Assembly (NCBI GenBank): GCA_002347935.1
Contig: DDYK01000027.1
Coordinates: 4,738-14,792, forward strand
DNA length: 10,055 nucleotides
Origin: Actinobacteria bacterium UBA2236
Lineage (GTDB): Bacteria > Actinomycetota > Actinomycetes > Nanopelagicales > Nanopelagicaceae
Direction of reading: 5' to 3'
Made by a program: the position numbers and the translations under genes. Shown here in pieces: positions 1 to 5,802 of the stretch. Below the pieces are notes generated by a model. That model did no database searches. It worked only from the letters and a program-made list of their open reading frames with translations, and had not been told where the DNA came from. How positions within the stretch are numbered: the stretch's first letter is position 1; every line of letters begins with the position of its first letter.

Positions 1-384
1 TCTAGCAATTAAAGAGTCAGGGCCTTGTAGTGATATTAGGTTACTGGTGTAATTAGAGTGTTTCTTTAGAAAGTTTAAATCACACTCGCCATAGCTTTTA
101 AGTTCGCTCACTAGCCTTACTAAAGATCTCCAGCCTTTACCTGGGGTGGCAAGTAGCGTTATGCGACTTTGATTCTTGCAAGTGATATCAACTCCAATAA
201 TTGGAGTAATTCCATTTTCAACACAGCTCTGAGTAAATCGAATTGCGCCATATAAGCCATCACGATCAGTTAGAGCAAGCGAACTCATGCCAAAGTCGCG
301 AGCCTTCTCAACTAGAAGATGAGGAAGAGTGGTTCCATATTTAAATGAAAATCCACTTGCAAGATGAAGATGAGTAAAACTCAT
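1..384 (-). CDS. dnaE2: Error-prone DNA polymerase III alpha subunit DnaE2, N-terminal PHP domain (partial, runs off the window)
   Basis: Translesion polymerase of the SOS response; only the first 128 codons are in the window and the frame is open to base 1. Reading the minus strand from ATG at 384, the protein begins MSFTHLHLASGFSF, the HxH start of a PHP domain. It continues with LALTDRDGLYGAIRF and PIIGVDI, then RITLLATPGKGWRSLVRLVS, the order found in DnaE2 and DnaE proteins. The DGLYG..RF wording fits DnaE2 better than the replicative DnaE1. The start overlaps the stop of the upstream DUF6504 gene by 4 bases (ATGA), so the two are translationally coupled and share the SOS promoter at 687-732. 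In active PHP domains the TDxxG motif usually reads TDH; here it is TDR, so a metal ligand may be missing. The polymerase domain itself lies outside the window. Confidence 0.88.
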   Translation of the reverse strand, partial: MSFTHLHLASGFSFKYGTTLPHLLVEKARDFGMSSLALTDRDGLYGAIRFTQSCVENGITPIIGVDITCKNQSRITLLATPGKGWRSLVRLVSELKSYGECDLNFLKKHSNYTSNLISLQGPDSLIAR

Positions 385-695
385 GCTGGTCTTGAGGTGG
401 GGCGAATCTGCCAAAGGCCAGGAGCGTTACTAGCCCCTTCTGGAATTACTTCAATACGTTCTATTTCAAAAGTTTTCATCACTCCAATAGGAGCTGCCTC
501 TACGCGCCATAAAATCCGTCCACCATCATCTGGGCGAAATAGGCCATCGCTAGCTCTATTCCACCAACCACCAGACTCACGCCAAGAGCTAAGGAGGGAG
601 TAAATTCGATAACGCTGACCCTTATAGGTGAACTCAATTGGCTCACCGCCGGATAGGTAGATCTCCGGTCTCTGATTCTCTGACTTTTCGAACAT
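381..695 (-). CDS. DUF6504 family protein, SOS-regulated partner of dnaE2
   Basis: Small soluble protein of 104 residues with no signal peptide or membrane segment. The core is an aromatic block: a beta-rich EFTYKGQRYRIY stretch, then SSWRESGGWWNRA around residues 36-48, then GRILWRVEA at 59-67. I recognise this as DUF6504, which in Actinobacteria sits next to dnaE2. It resembles the C-terminal W..GGWW...R..W.V tail of ImuB, the catalytically dead Y-family protein that docks DnaE2 to the sliding clamp. A role as a mutasome adaptor is inference. It is the first gene of the operon and its stop overlaps the dnaE2 start. The ATG at 695 lies inside the LexA box and there is no SD, so the message is probably leaderless. 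I see no imuA or imuB upstream; the next gene is a divergent nucleotidase. Confidence 0.8.
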   Translation of the reverse strand: MFEKSENQRPEIYLSGGEPIEFTYKGQRYRIYSLLSSWRESGGWWNRASDGLFRPDDGGRILWRVEAAPIGVMKTFEIERIEVIPEGASNAPGLWQIRPTSRPA

Positions 696-704
696 TTGTT
701 CGAA
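687..704 (-). promoter_or_regulatory. LexA binding site (SOS box)
   Basis: The sequence TTCGAACATTTGTTCGAA is a perfect inverted repeat with 7-base arms and a 4-base centre. It contains the actinobacterial/mycobacterial LexA consensus TCGAAC-N4-GTTCGA without mismatch. The site starts at the last base of the -10 element and spans the expected transcription start and the ATG (695-693) of the DUF6504 gene. Bound LexA would block both promoter opening and the initiation site. This ties the DUF6504-dnaE2 operon to DNA damage. Confidence 0.92.
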
Positions 705-732
705 TACTATACCTACCCCCTGACCCTCTCAA
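704..732 (-). promoter_or_regulatory. Promoter of the DUF6504-dnaE2 operon
   Basis: On the minus strand there is a -35 TTGAGA (732-727), a 17-base spacer and a -10 TAGTAT (709-704; an overlapping TATAGT lies at 711-706). Transcription should start 6-8 bases further on, at about 697-695. That is at or just before the ATG at 695, giving a leaderless mRNA. The LexA box overlaps the -10 and the start. The spacing is good and the SOS box gives independent support. Confidence 0.7.
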
Positions 733-882
733 ATCTCCTTGCAGTCCAGATGTAATCAGAATTTTGCCCTCCCTTAACCAACCCATAAGTCTCACCGGAA
801 AGACCTTGAGATAGCCTCCCCTGTTCAACGGGCTCTCCCCTTCCCGAAATAACACTCAGCAAAGAAATCAAATAGAGCCTAT

Positions 883-889
883 GGAGGAA
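883..889 (+). promoter_or_regulatory. Shine-Dalgarno sequence deciding a TTG start
   Basis: GGAGGAA lies 5 bases (counting from GGAGG) before TTG at 893, which is ideal spacing. The longer reading from ATG at 881 would place this SD inside the coding sequence and has no SD of its own. The TTG start also gives a cleaner signal peptide beginning MRLKKIVVALAATS. Confidence 0.6.
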
Positions 890-892
890 ACC

Positions 893-2878
893 TTGAGACT
901 TAAGAAAATAGTTGTGGCGCTAGCAGCAACCTCGCTGATTGCCCAGATGTCACTTGCCAATGCCAGTTTTTATTCAGATTCTGGCTCAGCTGTAACTCTA
1001 ACCATTCTGCATAACAACGATGGTGAGTCAGCGCTATTGCCTGATCAGAAATTTACAACAGCGCAAGGAACACTTATTTATGGCAGCGCTGCGGCCTTTT
1101 CATCGGTTATGAAGCGTGAAGTTAAAGCAGCTAAATCTGCAAGAAACGCCGTGCTCTCAGTTTATGCTGGTGACTCTTTCCTAGCTAGCAAGAACTTGAT
1201 TTGTTCTGAGCCGGCAAACAATGCCTCCACTGCAACTGTTTATGATGGCGTTGCGCAATCACTTATGCCCTACGACGTTCATGTTCTAGGCAATCACGAA
1301 TTTGATTATGGAACTGGATTCTTAAAGCGCTATATCGAATCCTTCGCTAGCAAGACTCGCTATCCTTTTATTTCAGGAAATATGGATTTTTCAGCTAATG
1401 CTGATTTATCTTCGATGATAAGTAGCAAAGAACCGATTCTTCGCGGAATTATGATTGGTAAAAAACTTGGCCAATCTTATGTCCATAAGGACTACACCAC
1501 TGGAGCCATATTTGGTGTGGTAAGCGCGATTACTCCAACTCTTAGAACAATCTCATCGCCTGGAACTTCTAAGCTAACAACTTCAGATATCGCCACAACT
1601 GCAGCCTTGGTAAATAAGCAAGCTGCAGAACTTGAGGCAAAAGGCGTTAACAAAATAATTTTAGTCAGCCACTTACAGGGCGTTGCCTATGACAAGCAGC
1701 TGATTGCTCTTCTAAAGAATGTTGATATCGCTATTGCTGGAGGTGGGGATGACCTATTAACAAACCCAGATGTAGCTGAATCAATTCAATTAATTCCTGG
1801 TGAGGGTAAGCCGGTCGGCAAATATCCTGAGCTGGTTAAGGATGCCAGTGGCGTAGACGTTCCCCTCATCACAACTAAAGGTAACTACAGTTATCTTGGT
1901 CGCTTTGATGTCACATTTAACTCCGAAGGCAAAGTGAGTTCCTACAACAAAACTACTTCTTATCCAAGAAGAGTGGTCCCTTCATCTACTGTCTCTAGGG
2001 CTTTAGGTGTGAGCGATGCGGTAACTCCAGATCCCAAGATTGTAAGCGCTGTTGAAGTGCCATTAAATGCCTGCTTAGCCGGATTTAGCAAATCGATTGC
2101 TTCAAGTCAGGTTGTCTTTGCCACAGACCGTGGTAGCGCAACTGTGCTCGGAGTTAGAACTGCTGAGACAAATGGCGGAAACTTAGTTGCTGATGCCTTC
2201 CTACATGCTTACAGCACCAGAGCAGCTGGAGCAAACCTGCCTGCTGCAGGAAGTGCTAATCCAGTTATAGCGCTACAAAATGGTGGCGGTATCAGACAAA
2301 ATGGCGGCATCACGTTACCAACCAACGGAGCAGTGGGCGCAATCAACCGAGGCAATACCTTTGATCTTCTACCTTTTGATAATCGACTCGTGGCAATCAC
2401 TAATGTAAGCGCTGCCGATATTAAAGAAATTCTAGAAAGATCTTGTTCGATTAGCACATCTGGTGGCGGACAATTCCTTCAAGTTGGAGGCATGAAAGTC
2501 ACCTGCTCTAGAAGTGGAACTGCGATAGTCGTTTCAAACCCAACCGGTGATTCATATGCTGGAACTGTAACGACTGCAGGAACTAGAGTAAAAGATGTCA
2601 CTCTTTTGGATGGTCGCGCGCTAGTTAAAGATGGCGCAGTAGTAGCAAATGCACCAGCTGTTACAGTTGTGACAAATAACTTCACAGCAGAGGGTGGAGA
2701 TAACTATCCAACGCTAGCTAAACTGGTAAAGGTTGGATTTGGCGTATCCTATGAACAAGCCCTTTATGACTATCTCTTGAGTTTCCCTAAGAATGCTGCG
2801 GGGCTTCCTGAGATTCCATTAAGTGATGCTCGCTATAACAAGGCAACTGGGGATGGTCGCTTCACCTGGCTACCCTAA
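893..2878 (+). CDS. Secreted bifunctional metallophosphatase / 5'-nucleotidase
   Basis: Exported phosphoesterase, probably releasing phosphate from nucleotides or other organic phosphates outside the membrane. The protein has 661 residues from the TTG at 893; an ATG at 881 adds four residues but lacks an SD. It begins with a signal peptide (MRLKK, hydrophobic core, likely cleavage after LANA at 21-24). The calcineurin-like metallophosphatase domain follows: ILHNNDGES (D43, E45), GDSF (D94), GNHEFDYG (N134, H135), LVSH (H260). The C-terminal 5'-nucleotidase domain has AETNGGNLVADAF, LQNGGGIRQ, and GNTFDLLPFDNRLV. Two metal motifs differ from the classic enzyme: D-x-H reads D-G-E, and the GHxH motif reads GGGDD (283-287). 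From memory a subfamily with such motifs exists, so this is probably a variant enzyme rather than a dead one. I see no C-terminal sorting signal or membrane anchor. It is a single gene, divergent from dnaE2 and closed by a terminator. Confidence 0.88.
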   Translation: MRLKKIVVALAATSLIAQMSLANASFYSDSGSAVTLTILHNNDGESALLPDQKFTTAQGTLIYGSAAAFSSVMKREVKAAKSARNAVLSVYAGDSFLASKNLICSEPANNASTATVYDGVAQSLMPYDVHVLGNHEFDYGTGFLKRYIESFASKTRYPFISGNMDFSANADLSSMISSKEPILRGIMIGKKLGQSYVHKDYTTGAIFGVVSAITPTLRTISSPGTSKLTTSDIATTAALVNKQAAELEAKGVNKIILVSHLQGVAYDKQLIALLKNVDIAIAGGGDDLLTNPDVAESIQLIPGEGKPVGKYPELVKDASGVDVPLITTKGNYSYLGRFDVTFNSEGKVSSYNKTTSYPRRVVPSSTVSRALGVSDAVTPDPKIVSAVEVPLNACLAGFSKSIASSQVVFATDRGSATVLGVRTAETNGGNLVADAFLHAYSTRAAGANLPAAGSANPVIALQNGGGIRQNGGITLPTNGAVGAINRGNTFDLLPFDNRLVAITNVSAADIKEILERSCSISTSGGGQFLQVGGMKVTCSRSGTAIVVSNPTGDSYAGTVTTAGTRVKDVTLLDGRALVKDGAVVANAPAVTVVTNNFTAEGGDNYPTLAKLVKVGFGVSYEQALYDYLLSFPKNAAGLPEIPLSDARYNKATGDGRFTWLP

Positions 2879-2894
2879 GAAGGTAATTTGATAA

Positions 2895-2944
2895 AAACCC
2901 CGCTAAATCTCGGTGGCAAGACTTCCGATGAATTAGCGGGGTTT
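2895..2944 (+). terminator. Intrinsic-type terminator after the nucleotidase gene
   Basis: A 12-base perfect stem pairs AAACCCCGCTAA (2895-2906) with TTAGCGGGGTTT (2933-2944). The 26-base loop holds a small inner stem (TCGG 2910-2913 with CCGA 2925-2928). The descending arm ends in TTTAT and the ascending arm is preceded by A's, so it could work in both directions. It lies 17 bases after the stop codon. Confidence 0.8.
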
Positions 2945-2960
2945 ATCCTATAAACCGTCT

Positions 2961-2996
2961 TATGATGGGGAAGCTAGTTTACGAGTGATTAAGGAG
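2961..2996 (+). promoter_or_regulatory. Probable -10 element and SD for the doxX-like gene
   Basis: TATGAT at 2961-2966 is a good -10 hexamer. No convincing -35 lies 17 bases upstream, because that position is inside the terminator stem. AAGGAG at 2991-2996 is a strong SD, 5 bases before ATG 3002. A start near 2973 would give a leader of about 30 bases. The promoter is a plausible guess; the SD is clear. Confidence 0.45.
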
Positions 2997-3001
2997 ATCG
3001 A

Positions 3002-3415
3002 ATGGACATTGTTTTGATATTAGGAAGAGTTTTATTCTCGCTCATATTTGTCGCATCGGGAGTAGCTCATTTAACCAAGCTTGAAGCGACGACAGGATAT
3101 GCGCAATTTAAGAAAGTTCCAGCAGCTAAATTATCTGTAATAGTTACAGGGCTAATGTTGATCATTGGTGGTCTCTATGTAGCTCTGGGCATCTATGCTG
3201 ACTTAGGCGCTCTACTTCTTGCAGTATTCCTTCTTGTTTCAGCATTCAAAATGCATGACTTCTGGACAATTACCGATGAGCAAGCTAAACAATCTGAAAT
3301 GACTAACTTTATGAAAAATCTTGCACTTGCTGGAGCTTCTCTTATTATCTTCGTATTAGTTGGAAGTGGTGGCGAATTTGGCCCAACAATTACTGAGGGA
3401 ATTTTTGATCTCTAA
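3002..3415 (+). CDS. DoxX family membrane protein
   Basis: Small integral membrane protein of 137 residues with four predicted helices (about 2-20, 44-64, 66-84 and 105-124). The N-terminus, ILGRVLFSLIFVASGVAHLTKLE, is the DoxX signature of a glycine-containing first helix followed by a short basic loop. Motifs FKKVPAAK and FKMHDFW also fit the family. DoxX proteins are linked to quinone or thiol redox chemistry in the membrane, and in mycobacteria one works with SodA and a sulfurtransferase. The exact role here cannot be read from sequence. ATG 3002 has a strong SD. The gene stands alone, with a terminator on each side, so it is probably not in an operon with the TSUP gene that follows. Confidence 0.85.
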   Translation: MDIVLILGRVLFSLIFVASGVAHLTKLEATTGYAQFKKVPAAKLSVIVTGLMLIIGGLYVALGIYADLGALLLAVFLLVSAFKMHDFWTITDEQAKQSEMTNFMKNLALAGASLIIFVLVGSGGEFGPTITEGIFDL

Positions 3416-3440
3416 TTGAACATCACTTGAACTATTGATG

Positions 3441-3477
3441 TAAACCCCCGCTAATTTCTATCACCGGCGGGGGTTTA
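3441..3477 (+). terminator. Terminator after the doxX-like gene
   Basis: A perfect 11-base stem pairs TAAACCCCCGC (3441-3451) with GCGGGGGTTTA (3467-3477) around a 15-base loop. It is GC-rich with A's before and T's after, and lies 25 bases after the stop. The ascending arm is nearly the same as that of the terminator at 2895-2944 (AAACCCC(C)GCTAA). Confidence 0.8.
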
Positions 3478-3489
3478 TCTATCTCCTGA

Positions 3490-3495
3490 GATACT
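3490..3495 (+). promoter_or_regulatory. Possible -10 element of a leaderless TSUP-aquaporin-arsC transcript
   Basis: GATACT (in TGAGATACT) ends 8 bases before ATG 3504 and no SD lies between the terminator and the start. A -10 here would start transcription at or just before the ATG. No recognisable -35 is present because the upstream bases are the terminator stem. Modest evidence. Confidence 0.4.
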
Positions 3496-3503
3496 CTTGT
3501 GTT

Positions 3504-4253
3504 ATGGAAATAGCTCTGGCAATTCTTACTGGTCTAGCAATTGGCGCAATTTTAGGATATGTCGGGGCTGGTGGATCTATGCTGGCAGTTCCGGCCTTCA
3601 TTTATATCTTTGGATTTAATCCAGTTCAATCAACAACAGCTGCTCTTATTGTTGTATTTATTGGCGCAGCATCTGGAGCGCTACCAAAACTTAGAAAAAA
3701 CGAGATACTGATAAAAGAGGCCTTAGTTATCTGGGCTATAGGACTTAGCACTAACTTCACCGGCGCATATTTCCTTCCAGAAATTCCAGAGCGGACAATT
3801 CTTACCGGCTTTGCTTTAGTTCTTGTTGTAGCTGGAACTTCTATGCTGATCCCCGCTCCTAAGGAATCTAGTGAGCGCAAAGTGTCACCTCTTGCCCTGA
3901 TTGCTATCTCACTAGTCATTGGAGCAATTACTGGACTATTTGGTATTGGCGGTGGGTTCTTAGCTATTCCGATCTTGATTCTCTTCTATAACGTAGCTCC
4001 TGCTAAAGCGGCAGGTACCTCGCTCTTCATAATCGCCATTAATACCTTAACTGGATTCTTTGCTCATTATCGCCATTGGGATGAAGTCAATTGGTCGATT
4101 CCTTTAGTTGTTGCACTTATGGCCCTTGTCATCTCGCGTCTTGCCTCAAGGCATAGCTCTAATATCTCTCCAGCTACTCTTAAGAAGGCCTTTGCGCTCT
4201 TTGTCTTTGCAATCGCAACATTTACTCTGATTGAAACTTGGCTAATCTCATGA
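3504..4253 (+). CDS. TSUP (TauE/SafE) family membrane permease
   Basis: Integral membrane protein of 249 residues with about eight hydrophobic segments. It shows the family's two-fold internal repeat: GYVGAGGSMLAVPAFI (18-33) then QSTTAALIV in the first half, and GLFGIGGGFLAIPILI (144-159) then KAAGTSLFI in the second. A charged loop (PKESSERK, about 119-126) separates the halves. TSUP proteins move small anions such as sulfite, sulfoacetate or thiosulfate, usually outward. The stop overlaps the start of the aquaporin gene (ATGA, 4250-4253), which in turn overlaps arsC. The context suggests a part in arsenic or oxyanion handling, but the substrate is not readable. A sulfur-anion exporter that happens to share the operon is equally possible. 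Confidence 0.85.
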   Translation: MEIALAILTGLAIGAILGYVGAGGSMLAVPAFIYIFGFNPVQSTTAALIVVFIGAASGALPKLRKNEILIKEALVIWAIGLSTNFTGAYFLPEIPERTILTGFALVLVVAGTSMLIPAPKESSERKVSPLALIAISLVIGAITGLFGIGGGFLAIPILILFYNVAPAKAAGTSLFIIAINTLTGFFAHYRHWDEVNWSIPLVVALMALVISRLASRHSSNISPATLKKAFALFVFAIATFTLIETWLIS

Positions 4254-4894
4254 TCGATTCAAAAGCTTTAGCAGAGTTTTTTGGGAGTGCAACACTCCTA
4301 CTTGCCGTCGTTGGATCATCCTTTATGGCTGAGCAATTAACAAAAGATAGCGCTATTGCCCTTTTGATTAACGCCATGGTGACAGCAGCGGTTCTAGCCT
4401 TAATTATTCGAAGCGCAGTTAATCTAAGTGGGGCTCAGTTTAATCCTGTGGTAACTCTAACGGCGCTCTTGTTGGGCAAAATTAGGTCCGTTGAGGCGCT
4501 AATCTATTTAATCGCTCAATTCTTTGGCTCAATATTTGGGGTTCTCTTGGCAAATTTTATGTTTACTGAGGTGGCATTTAGTAATAGTTCGATTCAAAGA
4601 AGCGGGGTAGCTCAATTACTTGGTGAAGTAATTGCCACAACTGGCTTAGTCTTTATCGCTTTTAGCGCAAGGAAGAAGCATGTTTGGAAATTAATTCCAC
4701 TATGGATATTTGGCGCATATTTCTTCACCGTCTCTACATCCTTTGCTAACCCTGCAGTGACTTTAGCCCGATTCTTTACTGAAGCTCCTGCTGGAATTGC
4801 AGGCTCCTCACTGCCCGGATTTATTGCAGCGCAATTACTAGGTGCCCTTTTAGTTCTAGCTGTATTAAGAAAAAGAGATAGGATTTCTCGGTGA
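4250..4894 (+). CDS. MIP family aquaporin, probable arsenite channel partnered with ArsC
   Basis: Six-helix channel of 214 residues from ATG 4250. A TTG at 4238 would add four residues, but the ATGA overlap with the TSUP stop favours 4250. Both half-helix motifs are present: NPV (65-67, in GAQFNPVVTLTALLLG) and NPA (167-169, in SFANPAVTLARFF). The Arg that normally follows the second NPA in the ar/R filter is Val170, with Arg only at 174; this suggests a wider pore passing uncharged solutes such as As(OH)3. The stop overlaps the arsC start by 4 bases. Known precedents are AqpS-ArsC in Sinorhizobium, where the aquaglyceroporin lets out arsenite made by ArsC, and an aquaporin-ArsC fusion in the actinobacterium Salinispora. 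A glycerol or water channel is the alternative. Confidence 0.85.
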   Translation: MIDSKALAEFFGSATLLLAVVGSSFMAEQLTKDSAIALLINAMVTAAVLALIIRSAVNLSGAQFNPVVTLTALLLGKIRSVEALIYLIAQFFGSIFGVLLANFMFTEVAFSNSSIQRSGVAQLLGEVIATTGLVFIAFSARKKHVWKLIPLWIFGAYFFTVSTSFANPAVTLARFFTEAPAGIAGSSLPGFIAAQLLGALLVLAVLRKRDRISR

Positions 4895-5289
4895 GTATTA
4901 AAAGAGCATCAGTTCTCTTTGTCTGCGTTCATAATGCGGGGCGCTCTCAGATGGCGGCCGGATATCTCCAGCACTTTGCTGGTGACTGGGTTGAGGTAAG
5001 GAGCGCAGGTTCTGCTCCAGCAGATTCGATAAATCCCGCTGTAGTTATTGCAATGAACGAGGAAGGTATTGATTTAAGCGCACAAAAGCCAAAGATTCTG
5101 ACCGATGAAGCCGTTGAGGCCTCTGATGTTGTTATCACAATGGGATGCGGAGATGTCTGTCGAATGTATCCAGGCACACGCCATCTTGATTGGAAATTAG
5201 ATGATCCAGCAGGGCAAGGAGTCGATGCAATCCGCCCAATCCGGGATCAAATCAAGTCACTAGTTAAGGAATTGATAAGCACTCTCTAG
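4891..5289 (+). CDS. arsC: Arsenate reductase, low-molecular-weight phosphatase type
   Basis: Cytosolic enzyme of 132 residues that reduces arsenate to arsenite. It has the LMW protein tyrosine phosphatase fold: P-loop VCVHNAGRS with C12 and R18 (C-x5-R), strand VEVRSAGS, then TMGCGDVC with C86 and C90, and DWKLDDPAG with D104/D105 as the general acid. The TMGCGDxC...DWxLxDPAG pattern is typical of arsenate reductases rather than protein phosphatases. In Actinobacteria such enzymes use mycothiol/mycoredoxin or thioredoxin. C86 and C90 are candidate resolving cysteines. The start is GTG 4891 in a GTGA overlap with the aquaporin stop, so expression is coupled. No arsR or dedicated arsenite pump (ArsB, Acr3) is visible in the window, which leaves the channel as the exit route. 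Confidence 0.92.
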   Translation: MSIKRASVLFVCVHNAGRSQMAAGYLQHFAGDWVEVRSAGSAPADSINPAVVIAMNEEGIDLSAQKPKILTDEAVEASDVVITMGCGDVCRMYPGTRHLDWKLDDPAGQGVDAIRPIRDQIKSLVKELISTL

Positions 5290-5292
5290 AAT
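5287..5292 (+). promoter_or_regulatory. Candidate leaderless -10 element for the ybaK-like gene
   Basis: TAGAAT matches the TANNNT -10 pattern and lies exactly 6 bases before ATG 5299, the spacing seen for leaderless genes in Actinobacteria. It overlaps the arsC stop codon (TAG, 5287-5289). No SD precedes the ATG. The gene may therefore be transcribed on its own as well as by read-through from arsC. Confidence 0.45.
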
Positions 5293-5298
5293 CCAGCT

Positions 5299-5787
5299 AT
5301 GGATTCGATATTGGAAAAAGCTGCAGTCAAGCGCGCTCAAGCAGCTCTCGATAGACATGGTATTTCTGGAAAGATAAAAATTCTCGCCGAGAGCGCAAGA
5401 ACGGCACTTGATGCAGCAGCAGGATTAGGAATTGAAGTTGGACAGATAGCCTCATCGCTAGTGTTTAAGTTACCAGAGCAGGGTTGCCTTCTAATTATTA
5501 CTTCAGGGCGCCATCGAGTTGATACTCAGATGGTGGCAGATTTATTGCAAATACCTAGCTTAGAGCGAGCAGATGCTGATTATGTAAAGCAAATCTCGGG
5601 CTATTCTGTTGGCGGCGTTGCACCAGTTGGTTGGATTAACGAGCCCAGTTTTTCTTTAATCGATGAAGCTTTAAATGATTATCAAGAGATCTGGGCTGCC
5701 GCCGGTCATCCTCATGCCGTATTTCCCACCACATATCAAGAATTATTAAAGGCATCTGGTGCTAAGGCTGCAAGAGTTGGCAATTAG
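5299..5787 (+). CDS. YbaK/EbsC family aminoacyl-tRNA deacylase
   Basis: Cytosolic protein of 162 residues, close to the usual YbaK/ProX domain length. Members hydrolyse wrongly charged aminoacyl-tRNAs, such as Cys- or Ala-tRNA(Pro), in trans. Visible family marks are ASSLVFKL with the conserved Lys57 in the substrate pocket, the segment LLIITSGRHRVD (64-75), the glycine loop GYSVGGVAPVG (101-111), and the C-terminal AAGHPHAVFPTTYQELL. The tRNA specificity cannot be told from sequence. The gene starts 9 bases after the arsC stop and has no SD; a TAGAAT hexamer 6 bases upstream of the ATG suggests a leaderless transcript. No functional tie to the arsenic or carotenoid genes is evident. Confidence 0.85.
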   Translation: MDSILEKAAVKRAQAALDRHGISGKIKILAESARTALDAAAGLGIEVGQIASSLVFKLPEQGCLLIITSGRHRVDTQMVADLLQIPSLERADADYVKQISGYSVGGVAPVGWINEPSFSLIDEALNDYQEIWAAAGHPHAVFPTTYQELLKASGAKAARVGN

Positions 5788-5802
5788 AGTGAGAATTACT
5801 CC

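Noticed and set aside
364..603. Plus-strand reading frame of 79 codons opposite DUF6504
   Set aside because: It is antisense to the well-supported DUF6504 and dnaE2 genes and has no recognisable motif.
643..855. Minus-strand reading frame of 70 codons upstream of the DUF6504 gene
   Set aside because: It runs through the SOS promoter and LexA box, has no recognisable family motif, and overlaps the DUF6504 gene in another frame.
705..880. Riboswitch or small gene in the divergent gap before the nucleotidase
   Set aside because: Apart from the minus-strand promoter at its left end I found only short, weak inverted repeats (such as around 808-836) and no convincing plus-strand promoter or aptamer.
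2907..2932. Small RNA or riboswitch in the terminator loop
   Set aside because: The loop has only a 4-base inner stem and lies directly after a stop codon; a terminator explains it.
3002..4253. DoxX and TSUP genes as one sulfur-metabolism operon
   Set aside because: A strong perfect-stem terminator at 3441-3477 separates them, and the TSUP gene is instead coupled to aquaporin and arsC.
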